Assembly (NCBI GenBank): GCA_919901895.1
Contig: CAKKQI010000438.1
Coordinates: 1-12,959 of the forward strand
Source: Candidatus Brocadiaceae bacterium
Lineage (GTDB): Bacteria > Planctomycetota > MHYJ01 > JACQXL01 > CAKKQI01
Reading direction: 5' to 3'
DNA length: 12,959 nt
Shown here: positions 7,401-12,959 of the stretch, in pieces
How the letters are laid out: each line of letters starts with the position of its first letter
Numbering within the stretch: position 1 is the stretch's first letter
The notes under the pieces: generated by a model
The model's database searches: none
Told to the model about the DNA's origin: nothing
Seen by the model: the letters and a program-made list of their open reading frames with translations, nothing else
Made by a program: the position numbers and the translations under genes

Positions 7401-7535
7401 AAAATGAGATTGCTTCGTCGCGGAGTTTATCCTGAACGAAGCCAAAGGGCTTCTCGCGATGACACTTCCGGTGGTTGTCATTGCGAGCGTGAGCGCCACC
7501 TATGGCGAGCCTCGCCTTTGGCGGGAAGCAATCTT
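7401..7535. repeat. MITE/REP-like inverted repeat between purD and arcC
   Basis: Outer arms AGATTGCTTC (from 7408) and GAAGCAATCT (to 7534) are exact inverses. Inner arms CTCGCGATGACA (7453-7464) and TGTCATTGCGAG (7476-7487) match at 11 of 12, around an 11-base loop. Internal hairpins include GAAGCC-AAAG-GGCTTC (7438-7453) and CTCGCC-TTT-GGCGGGA near 7510-7525. TTAGAGG-N-TCT also occurs in inverted orientation outside the element (7389-7399 and 7568-7578). It has the layout of a non-coding palindromic mobile repeat. The GATTGCTTC...TGTCATTGCGAG wording is a type I recall as common between genes in environmental genomes. Confidence 0.75.
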
Positions 7536-7613
7536 ATTAAACGATATATATTAAAATAGTCATTTTGTTAGAGGATCTAAATATAACATTCTAAAAACGA
7601 AAAGTCAAAAAAA

Positions 7614-7642
7614 TGGATTTTTTAAATTGCTGATGGTATAAT
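7614..7642 (+). promoter_or_regulatory. Extended -10 promoter for arcC
   Basis: A perfect TATAAT (7637-7642) is preceded by TG one base upstream (TGGTATAAT), an extended -10. The -35 at 17 bases (TGGATT, 7614-7619) is weak, as expected for extended -10 promoters. Transcription would start about 20 bases before the arcC ATG. Confidence 0.6.
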
Positions 7643-7668
7643 ACAAATTTTACGAAAGAAAATTTATT

Positions 7669-8706
7669 ATGCCTCGTTTAGACAGTGTTGATAAAAGTAA
7701 ACCTAATCGGAATAAAATCGGGGCCAGGTTAGTCGTGGTAGCCCTGGGCGGTAATGCCTTGCTCCAGTCCGGAGAAAAAGGGACAATCCAGGAACAGGAG
7801 CGCCACGCCGTCCAAACCTGTCAATACCTTGTGCCACTTTTAAAAAATGATTATCATCTGGTCATTACCCACGGCAACGGGCCCCAGGTGGGGAATATTC
7901 TTTTGCAGAACGAAGAAGCGAGCAAAATTGTGCCGGCGATGCCGCTAGATGTTTGTGTCGCTGATTCCGAGGGAAGCATCGGATATATTCTCCAGCAGGC
8001 AATTTTAAATGAATTACGCCGTCACGATATCCGGCGTTATGTCGTTACGATGATTACGCAAGTAGTCGTTGATAAAAATGACCCGGCTTTTTCTAATCCC
8101 ACCAAACCCATCGGTCCATTTTTTAATAAGGAAAAAGCCGAAGCGCTTAAACAGGAACGGCAATGGTGCCTGCTGGAAGATAGCGGCCGGGGTTATCGCC
8201 GAATCGTTCCTTCACCTAAACCGCTTAAAATTATCCAGCGTTTGATGATTAAAGAACTGGTGCGCAGCGGACATATTGTCATTGCCGTGGGCGGCGGGGG
8301 GATTCCCATCTGGAAAAATGCCGAAAACGATTACGAAGGGATTGAAGCGGTGATTGATAAAGACCTGGCTTCCAGTGTGCTGGCCCAGGAAATTAAAGCG
8401 GATTTATTCCTGATTCTCACCGCAGTTCCGCAGGTTTATCTGAATTACGGAAAACCGAACCGGAAACCGATTCCTAAAATGAGTCTGACCGAGGCGAAGA
8501 AATATCTGGCTGAAGGTCATTTTGCCGTCGGCAGTATGCAACCAAAGATAGAAGCCGCAGTTAGTTATCTGGAAAAAATTAACGGTAAAGTTCTTATTAC
8601 CTCGGCGGAAAAATTGATGCCGGCGCTGGAAGGTAACGACGGGACATTGATTTATTCCGATGTTAAACGGAAAGTGGAAGAAGATAATTTGTTGATAGAT
8701 TTCTAA
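7669..8706 (+). CDS. arcC: Carbamate kinase
   Basis: Catalyses carbamoyl phosphate + ADP <-> ATP + carbamate, in the cytoplasm. As the last step of the arginine deiminase pathway it yields ATP. Amino acid kinase family motifs are all present: VVALGGNALL (23-32), HGNGPQVGN (68-76), VGGGGIP (207-213), DKDLAS (230-235), TAVPQVYLNYGK (251-262, nucleotide site) and FAVGSMQPK (285-293). The 345 residues exceed the usual 310 or so because about 20 mostly polar residues precede the first strand; no internal start codon can replace the ATG at 7669, so the extension is probably real. The stop TAA (8704-8706) is also the first three bases of the next inverted repeat. It is followed by ornithine carbamoyltransferase, which makes the carbamoyl phosphate this enzyme uses. 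Confidence 0.95.
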   Translation: MPRLDSVDKSKPNRNKIGARLVVVALGGNALLQSGEKGTIQEQERHAVQTCQYLVPLLKNDYHLVITHGNGPQVGNILLQNEEASKIVPAMPLDVCVADSEGSIGYILQQAILNELRRHDIRRYVVTMITQVVVDKNDPAFSNPTKPIGPFFNKEKAEALKQERQWCLLEDSGRGYRRIVPSPKPLKIIQRLMIKELVRSGHIVIAVGGGGIPIWKNAENDYEGIEAVIDKDLASSVLAQEIKADLFLILTAVPQVYLNYGKPNRKPIPKMSLTEAKKYLAEGHFAVGSMQPKIEAAVSYLEKINGKVLITSAEKLMPALEGNDGTLIYSDVKRKVEEDNLLIDF

Positions 8707-8874
8707 CCACAGATTACACGGATTTATGGCTGATGACACTGATTAAACCGGAAATTTCACACATTTAATCTGCGTTAATTAGTGATTAGATTAGTAATAA
8801 TCTGTGTTAATCGGGCATTAGCAATCAGTGTCCGCCTGAGGCGGATTCGTCCTCTGGCGAATAATCAGTGGTTA
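8704..8874. repeat. Imperfect inverted repeat between arcC and argF
   Basis: Terminal arms TAACCACAGATTA (8704-8716) and TAATCAGTGGTTA (8862-8874) match at 12 of 13 when inverted. Inside are two copies of AATCTGYGTTAAT (about 8767-8779 and 8800-8812), a perfect hairpin TCCGCC-TGA-GGCGGA (8831-8845) and a second hairpin starting TTCGTCC (8846-8861). It fills nearly the whole gap, supplies the arcC stop codon and ends about 18 bases before the argF ATG. It probably does not separate the transcription of the two genes. Confidence 0.75.
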
Positions 8875-8891
8875 AAGAAAGGATTGATGTT

Positions 8892-9827
8892 ATGGCTATA
8901 AATTTTAAAGGTCGCTGTTTACTTTCGCTTAATGATTTAAGTTCTGATGAGGTCTTACTCCTTCTGGAAGGGGCGCGGGTTTGGAAACAGCAGTTTTATG
9001 CAGGTAATAAACCGCCGGTGCTCAAAGGCAAAACGCTGGGGATGATTTTCCAGAAACCCTCCACCCGGACCCGGGTATCTTTTGAAGTGGCGATGCATCA
9101 ATTGGGAGGACAAGCGCTTTATTTAGGAGCGAATGACCTGCAACTTAAACGCGGAGAAACGATTGCCGACACAGCCCGCGTGCTTTCCCGTTATGTTGAT
9201 GCCTTGATCGCCCGGGTTTATGCCCATCAGGATGTGGTAGATTTGGCTCAATACGCCACTATCCCGGTTATTAATGCCTTAAGCGATTACAGCCATCCCT
9301 GTCAGGGGCTGGCCGACTTATTTACGATTTTAGAAAAAAAGGGAACGTTTAAAGATATAAAAATTACTTATCTGGGCGATGGTAATAATGTGGTTCATTC
9401 GTTAATGTTCGGGATAGCCAAAGTGGGCGGGTATTTGTGCGTGGCTACGCCGAAGGGTTATGAACCAAATGCTCAAGTAGTGGCACTGGCCAATGCGGAG
9501 GCGCAAAAAACTAAGGCCCGGATTGAAATCGTAACCGACCCGATTAAAGCCGTGCGCGAGGCAGACGTTATTTATACGGATGTCTGGACCAGTATGGGGC
9601 AGGAGGCCGAGCACGATCAGCGGATTCAGATTTTTAAACCGTACCAGATCAATGCCCAATTAACGGCTCAGGCCAAGTCAGATGCGTTGATTATGCACTG
9701 TTTACCGGCCCACCGCGGCGAAGAGATTACGGACGAAGTAATTGATGGTCCTAATTCCATTGTCTGGGAACAGGCCGAAAACAGATTGCATCTTCAGAAG
9801 GCATTACTGGTGCAGTTGATGAGATAA
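8892..9827 (+). CDS. argF: Ornithine carbamoyltransferase
   Basis: Interconverts ornithine + carbamoyl phosphate and citrulline + phosphate, in the cytoplasm. From the ATG at 8892 the protein has 311 residues, the family's normal size. Motifs are STRTR (57-61, carbamoyl phosphate), SHPCQ (134-138), DVWTSMGQE (230-238, the ornithine SMG loop) and MHCLPAHRG (268-276). The reading frame stays open to a GTG at 8868, but that codon lies in the end of the inverted repeat; AGAAAGG sits about 9 bases before the ATG, so 8892 is chosen. The partner carbamate kinase upstream suggests the catabolic direction (citrulline to ATP), though an anabolic role cannot be excluded. It is followed after 3 bases by an FMN oxidoreductase, presumably in the same transcript. 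Confidence 0.95.
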   Translation: MAINFKGRCLLSLNDLSSDEVLLLLEGARVWKQQFYAGNKPPVLKGKTLGMIFQKPSTRTRVSFEVAMHQLGGQALYLGANDLQLKRGETIADTARVLSRYVDALIARVYAHQDVVDLAQYATIPVINALSDYSHPCQGLADLFTILEKKGTFKDIKITYLGDGNNVVHSLMFGIAKVGGYLCVATPKGYEPNAQVVALANAEAQKTKARIEIVTDPIKAVREADVIYTDVWTSMGQEAEHDQRIQIFKPYQINAQLTAQAKSDALIMHCLPAHRGEEITDEVIDGPNSIVWEQAENRLHLQKALLVQLMR

Positions 9828-9830
9828 TTT

Positions 9831-10952
9831 ATGTTTGAACCAAAAAAAATAGGTAATCTGGAGTTGAAGAACCGGTTGGTGCGTTCGGCCACGGCTGAAC
9901 GGATGGTGGACCGCGATGGTGCGGTAACGGATGATCTGATAAAATTATATGAAACACTAAGCCGGGGTGGAATTGGTACAATTATTACCGGTCATTGTTT
10001 CGTTCGGGCCGACGGTCGTTCGGGCTGGTTGATGACCGGTATCCATCAGGACAGTCTCATTTCTGGTTTACAAAGATTAACCGGAATAGTTCATCGCTAT
10101 GACGTTAAAATTTTTGCCCAGTTAAATCATACCGGCCGTTATGCGCCCGGCAGTATTATCGGGACAAATCCATTGGCGCCTTCGGTGAGTGAATCAGATC
10201 TTAAAGGAGTTTATCCCCCGAAAGAAATGACCGGTAAAGAGATTAAGGAATTAGTTCAGGCCTTTGCGCAGGCGGCGGTCCGGGCACGGGAATCCGGATT
10301 TGACGGCGTCCAGATTCACGCCGCCCACGGTTATCTGGTCAACCAGTTTCTTTCTCCTTATTTTAATAAGCGTAAAGATGAATGGGGCGGTTCATTAGAA
10401 AACAGGGCCAGATTATTATACGAAATTTTGACGGCCATTAAAAAAACGGTTGGCGCAGAATGGCCGGTCTGGGTAAAATTGAATTGTGAAGATTTTGTCG
10501 AAGGAGGATTTAGTTTATCTGAGAGTTTAACCGTCGCTGAAAAATTAGGTACTCTCCCCGCCTCTGGCGGGACAAGCGGAATTGATGCGATTGAAATCAG
10601 CGGCGGCGTCCAGTTCCAAACCGTGATTCAAACGGGGATTGACTGCCCGGATAAAGAGGCCTATTTTTTACCACAGGCGAGGGAATTTCGTAAAAAAATA
10701 ACCAAACCGCTTCTACTGGTAGGTGGAATCAGAAGCCGTTCCGTCATAGAAATGATCTTAGGTGGCGAGGGAATCGATTTAGTTTCCCTGAGCCGGCCGT
10801 TAATCAAAGAGCCGGATTTTCCCCATAAGTTAAATAAGAAAACCGATGACCGGGCTACCTGCGTTTCCTGCAATGCTTGTCTGGGTAAAAGAAACGACCC
10901 GGTTCAGTGCCGGTTGGAAGAAAAAATAGTCGTTAAAAAAAGCGGTCAATAA
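9831..10952 (+). CDS. Old-yellow-enzyme-type NADH:flavin oxidoreductase with a C-terminal cysteine cluster
   Basis: A 373-aa FMN-binding TIM barrel. Marks are KNRLVRSAT (13-21), AQLNHTGR (96-103), the catalytic block HAAHGYLVNQFLSPYFNKR (163-181), NRAR (191-194) and VGGIR (297-301, phosphate loop). The second flavin/NAD domain of 2,4-dienoyl-CoA reductase is absent. Four cysteines at 344, 347, 350 and 360 (CX2CX2CX9C) lie where that enzyme binds its 4Fe-4S cluster, though its spacing is CX2CX3CX11-12C. So a cluster is plausible but unproven. Residues 241-249 (TLPASGGTS) interrupt the barrel before GIDAIEISGG and are encoded by a short palindromic repeat. Substrate is probably an activated alkene or enone. 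A start-stop gap of 3 bases from argF indicates one operon, with no obvious metabolic link. Confidence 0.88.
   Translation: MFEPKKIGNLELKNRLVRSATAERMVDRDGAVTDDLIKLYETLSRGGIGTIITGHCFVRADGRSGWLMTGIHQDSLISGLQRLTGIVHRYDVKIFAQLNHTGRYAPGSIIGTNPLAPSVSESDLKGVYPPKEMTGKEIKELVQAFAQAAVRARESGFDGVQIHAAHGYLVNQFLSPYFNKRKDEWGGSLENRARLLYEILTAIKKTVGAEWPVWVKLNCEDFVEGGFSLSESLTVAEKLGTLPASGGTSGIDAIEISGGVQFQTVIQTGIDCPDKEAYFLPQAREFRKKITKPLLLVGGIRSRSVIEMILGGEGIDLVSLSRPLIKEPDFPHKLNKKTDDRATCVSCNACLGKRNDPVQCRLEEKIVVKKSGQ
10551..10577. repeat. In-frame palindromic insert in the FMN oxidoreductase gene
   Basis: CCCGCC-TCT-GGCGGG (10557-10571) is a perfect six-pair hairpin within 27 bases that encode TLPASGGTS. In this family the helix ending in KLG normally runs almost directly into the GIDAIEISGG strand, so these nine residues look added. 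The core matches the copies at 6294-6310 and 7510-7525. Confidence 0.65.
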
Positions 10953-10963
10953 TCTAAATCGGT

Positions 10964-10979
10964 CATTCTATTCAGAATG
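10964..10979. terminator. Small hairpin between convergent genes
   Basis: CATTCT (10964-10969) and AGAATG (10974-10979) pair perfectly around a four-base loop, 12 bases after the FMN oxidoreductase stop and 20 bases from the end of the opposing gene. It lacks a T run on either strand, so it is only a weak bidirectional terminator candidate. Confidence 0.3.
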
Positions 10980-10998
10980 TGGTTTACCGGTCACCACC

Positions 10999-11973
10999 TT
11001 ACGGTGAGCCGCCGACGAGGTTGGTAAACGTCGGGCAGGTGCACTGAATACTGACCTGGCCGGTTTCCTTAGAATAGCCCCAGGTGCCGCTGTCTTGTAC
11101 GATATCCCAGACGCCGATCGGAGTAACCTGTCTTGTTTTGGGATGGTTCGGCAGGGTTAATTCTGGGATTTCTGACATAAATTGAGGCGCAATATTTTCC
11201 AATCGTTCAGGGTAGCGTCCCTGTTCCAACTCATAACTAGCGACCGCCTGTTGTATTTGGTTCATAGCAACTGTTGAGGTTCGGACTATCTGAACGTTTT
11301 TGGCGATAATGAAATTGGGAAAGGCGATGGCCAAGATTATTCCGAATATGATTAAGACAAAGAGGCAACCTAATACAATAAGTGCGATAATTACCGCCCG
11401 CCATTTACTGACCGGTTTATTGCCCACATAGACTACCTTGGTGCCGAAAATATAATCATGAACCGCGCGTTTAGCCGGTGGAATGGCAGCCGGGATATAT
11501 CCCAGTAGTAAAGTGCAAAAATTAATCCCGTAGCCAATCCAGCGCAAGAAAGCCCGGAAGAAACCGATTGGTTGACCGGACGTTTTGGTCACCCGGATAT
11601 TAAGCAGACGTTTTCCGATGGTTTGTCCGTTATTTAAACTGTGGAATAAAGTGAAATAGACCAGGCCGGCTAATGATAAATAGGGACAAAGATACCAGAT
11701 GGTCTGGGTATAATCTCCGGTTTGCGAAGTGCTGGTCCAGATGAAAATAATACTGATGACATTCCAGACAGTTTCATTACCGCTTAGTTTTGCCGCCAGG
11801 AGAATCAGTCCGATTACGATAAGTAAAATGTTTGAATCCACCAACATCGCCAGCCATCTGCGCCAGAATCCGGCCGGCTCACCGGGTTTAAGCATTTCAG
11901 AAAATGATGCGTTGCAAAATTGACAGGAAGTTGATTCATCAGTAACTTCTTTACCGCATTTATGGCAGATCAT
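10999..11973 (-). CDS. Zinc ribbon-RDD membrane protein with a pseudopilin-like C-terminal domain
   Basis: 324 aa in three parts. First, a zinc ribbon with C3-X2-C6 and C17-X2-C20. Second, an RDD domain (about 35-182): FWRRWLAMLVD (37-46), NGQTIGKRLLNIRV (115-128) and the closing KRAVHDYIFGTKVVYV (168-183), with three or four membrane helices; some RDD proteins act in Na+/H+ or compatible-solute transport, most are unassigned. Third, from about 195, a hydrophobic helix ending GIILAIAFPNF (211-221), then a polar helix with QQAVASYELEQGRYPERL (241-258) and a WGYSKETGQV end, as in type II secretion and type IV pilins. The GFxxxE prepilin peptidase site is missing, with glycine where the glutamate should be, so it is probably not processed. 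AGGAGG (11983-11988) lies 9 bases before the ATG. Function unknown. Confidence 0.82.
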   Translation of the reverse strand: MICHKCGKEVTDESTSCQFCNASFSEMLKPGEPAGFWRRWLAMLVDSNILLIVIGLILLAAKLSGNETVWNVISIIFIWTSTSQTGDYTQTIWYLCPYLSLAGLVYFTLFHSLNNGQTIGKRLLNIRVTKTSGQPIGFFRAFLRWIGYGINFCTLLLGYIPAAIPPAKRAVHDYIFGTKVVYVGNKPVSKWRAVIIALIVLGCLFVLIIFGIILAIAFPNFIIAKNVQIVRTSTVAMNQIQQAVASYELEQGRYPERLENIAPQFMSEIPELTLPNHPKTRQVTPIGVWDIVQDSGTWGYSKETGQVSIQCTCPTFTNLVGGSP

Positions 11974-12048
11974 AAGTTTCTCCCTCCTACGGTTGGGCGC
12001 TTTTTAAAGTGCCGTCTTTTTATTATTACCTAACAGGCAATTATAATT

Positions 12049-12195
12049 TCAATATTTAGGTAGTTTCCAGAGTGGATTTCTTTCTTCTATATATTTAGCC
12101 GCTGATTTTTTACCGGCGATGCCGCCCAGCCGCGGAAAGGATAAATTTCTTAGTAATGGATAGGCCAGATGTTCGTTAAATATTGGTTTAAGCAT
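12049..12195 (-). pseudogene. Short unassigned reading frame, probable remnant of a gene's 3' end
   Basis: An ATG at 12195 opens 48 residues ending at a TGA (12049-12051), in a different frame from the membrane protein it partly overlaps. The sequence, with EHLAYPLLRNLSF (8-20), RLGGIAGKKSAAKYIEERNP (22-41) and WKLPKY at the end, is well mixed and protein-like rather than low-complexity. The frame stays open upstream of the ATG for about 13 more codons, up to an in-frame TAA around 12234. There is no ribosome-binding site before the ATG. I read it as the C-terminal end of a lost gene, or as the true continuation of the neighbouring protein after a frameshift. I do not recognise the family. 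Confidence 0.4.
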
Positions 12196-12539
12196 TGTAA
12201 ATTTAAGATACGAAACGGATTCATCCCGTCTTTTTTAATCTGGCTGAACGGCTCGTCTTCTTTTACGGTCAATTCCAATCCGCCGAATTTGCCTGCAAAA
12301 AGGTTATAAATCAATGCGCCGAGCATCGCCATAACGCCGTACATTATAACTAATACTATAGGATACACTACCGTTACTGCTATTCCCATAATCAGCATTT
12401 CTCTTTGCTTGGTCAATACGCCGATTAAAACAAATCCTATGCCTATCAAGAAGCAAAAGGCCGACGGAAGAATCGTCATATAAGTAGTTATCTTCAAAGC
12501 GTTCAAGACCCCGAATTTCTTTATCTCTATCTTTTTCAT
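12150..12539 (-). CDS. Small membrane protein, DUF3566-like
   Basis: 129 aa. A polar start with KKFGVLNALKITTYM is followed by two hydrophobic spans (about 23-44 and 50-80), then GALIYNLFAGKFGGLEL (74-90). The pattern of VLxxLKI near the N-terminus and YNL-A--GG(I/L)E after the second span resembles DUF3566-type small membrane proteins, whose function is not established; this is from memory of the pattern, not a search. Such proteins usually end soon after the GGLEL strand. Here another 35 or so residues follow, rich in Asn, Gln and Tyr with little likeness to a conserved domain, and a second coding-like frame overlaps this tail. The tail may therefore be frameshifted or fused sequence. GAGAGGAG lies about 8 bases before the ATG, a strong ribosome site. 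Confidence 0.65.
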   Translation of the reverse strand: MKKIEIKKFGVLNALKITTYMTILPSAFCFLIGIGFVLIGVLTKQREMLIMGIAVTVVYPIVLVIMYGVMAMLGALIYNLFAGKFGGLELTVKEDEPFSQIKKDGMNPFRILNLQCLNQYLTNIWPIHY

Positions 12540-12618
12540 TTTAGATACTCCTCTCTTATTTTTACGAGTTATTTAAATGTTTACCCCGTTAGAAGTCTCT
12601 TGAATTATCTTTTATAAA

Positions 12619-12691
12619 AGGCGGCGAGCGGATTCGAACCGCTGAATCGCAGTTTTGCAGACTGCTCCCTTAACCACTTGGGTACGCCGCC
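12619..12691 (-). tRNA. tRNA-Cys (anticodon GCA)
   Basis: On the minus strand a complete cloverleaf folds: acceptor stem GGCGGCG/CGCCGCC, three-pair D stem with loop AAGTGGTTAA, anticodon stem GCAGT/ACTGC with loop CTGCAAA (anticodon GCA), five-base variable loop GATTC, and T arm AGCGG-TTCGAAT-CCGCT. The discriminator is U73, the main cysteine identity base. CCA is not encoded and must be added after transcription. The 12-base palindrome CTTTTATAAAAG starts next to the 3' end (12609-12620). Confidence 0.96.
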
Positions 12692-12713
12692 GATATTATT
12701 CCGATTTGTTTCT

Positions 12714-12746
12714 AAAAAAATACGGCTCTGGGAACAGAGCCGTATT
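12714..12746 (-). terminator. Strong intrinsic terminator for the right-edge gene
   Basis: Arms AATACGGCTCTG (12719-12730) and CAGAGCCGTATT (12735-12746) pair over 12 bases around a GGAA loop. On the minus strand the hairpin is followed by seven T (12720-12714). It lies 32 bases past the stop of the minus-strand gene to its right and insulates it from the tRNA-Cys gene. Confidence 0.9.
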
Positions 12747-12778
12747 ATTATGGCATTTTTATTGATGCTGTCAATCTT

Positions 12779-12959
12779 TTAATTAGCAGAGCCGCTTGTT
12801 AAATTAAGCGGTTTGACAGCAGCAACTGGTTTGGGTGCGGAATTTTTCAGTCCGAAACGCGATTTGGGGGTTTTGCCGAGTTTAATAATTTCTTTTTTGA
12901 TTCGGGCCGGGGAGAGAGACGAAACGCTTTTTTTTCTGAGGTTTTTAATGGCCGTTTCG
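12779..12959 (-). CDS. C-terminal tail of a basic protein (runs off the right edge)
   Basis: Fifty-nine residues and a TAA stop (12779-12781) are visible; the start is outside the window. The tail is strongly basic (LRKKSVSSLSPARIKKEI, then KLGKTPKSRFGLKN) and ends in a low-complexity KPVAAVKPLNLTSGSAN. The strong terminator just downstream supports a real gene end. Basic, Pro/Ala/Lys tails of this kind occur in nucleic acid-binding and ribosome-associated proteins, but nothing here identifies a family. Confidence 0.6.
   Translation of the reverse strand, partial: ETAIKNLRKKSVSSLSPARIKKEIIKLGKTPKSRFGLKNSAPKPVAAVKPLNLTSGSAN

Noticed and set aside
3243..8862. CRISPR array formed by the repeated palindromes
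   Set aside because: The copies are scattered over kilobases, irregularly spaced, of differing length and partly within genes; there are no spacers and no cas genes.
8868..8891. GTG start 24 bases upstream for ornithine carbamoyltransferase
   Set aside because: The codon is part of the terminal arm of an inverted repeat, and the ATG at 8892 has a Shine-Dalgarno and gives the family's usual N-terminus.
9831..10952. Assignment as 2,4-dienoyl-CoA reductase (fadH)
   Set aside because: The FAD/NADPH domain is absent and the cysteine spacing differs, so only the broader oxidoreductase family is supported.
12040..12045. TATAAT on the minus strand as a promoter for the RDD-pilin gene
   Set aside because: No acceptable -35 box at 16-18 bases, and it is part of the AT palindrome AATTATAATT, so chance is likely.

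Overview
The window looks like ordinary chromosomal DNA from an uncultivated bacterium of moderate GC content (about 45% by eye). A membrane-anchored FHA/Ser-Thr kinase, a PQQ-propeller lipoprotein, an RDD protein with a pseudopilin-like tail and abundant palindromic intergenic repeats would suit a Planctomycetota or Omnitrophota lineage. That is an impression from gene style, not a placement. No phage, plasmid, CRISPR or complete IS element is visible.

Layout. 1-4028 (minus) is a tightly packed operon read yggS -> FHA-Ser/Thr kinase -> purine nucleoside phosphorylase. The kinase stop overlaps the phosphorylase start (ATGA), and the yggS/kinase junction holds a GC-rich hairpin. 4029-4311 is a divergent control region with a good sigma70-type promoter for yggS, a promoter candidate for the rightward genes, two operator-like palindromes and a terminator-like hairpin right before the yggS ATG. 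4312-5957 (plus) holds a small helical protein and a PQQ-like beta-propeller lipoprotein. 6077-7378 (minus) is purD. 7669-10952 (plus) is carbamate kinase, ornithine carbamoyltransferase and an old-yellow-enzyme-type FMN oxidoreductase. 10999-11973 (minus) is a zinc ribbon-RDD-pseudopilin fusion. 12049-12539 holds a small membrane protein and, partly overlapping it, a reading frame that looks like the tail of another gene. 12619-12691 is tRNA-Cys(GCA). 12714-12959 is a terminator and the end of a basic protein that continues outside the window.

Function. punA and purD belong to purine salvage and de novo synthesis. arcC plus ornithine carbamoyltransferase can turn citrulline into ornithine, CO2, ammonia and ATP; no arginine deiminase is in the window. 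The kinase has a cytoplasmic FHA-kinase half and a long helical half outside the membrane, so it is probably a signalling receptor.

The most notable pattern is palindromic DNA invading genes. A short hairpin with the core CGCC-NNN-GGCG recurs at least five times. One copy adds about nine residues in frame to the FMN oxidoreductase, one forms the last residues of YggS, and one lies inside purD. Larger imperfect inverted repeats flank purD and separate arcC from the carbamoyltransferase gene; they supply the purD C-terminus and stop codon and the arcC stop codon.
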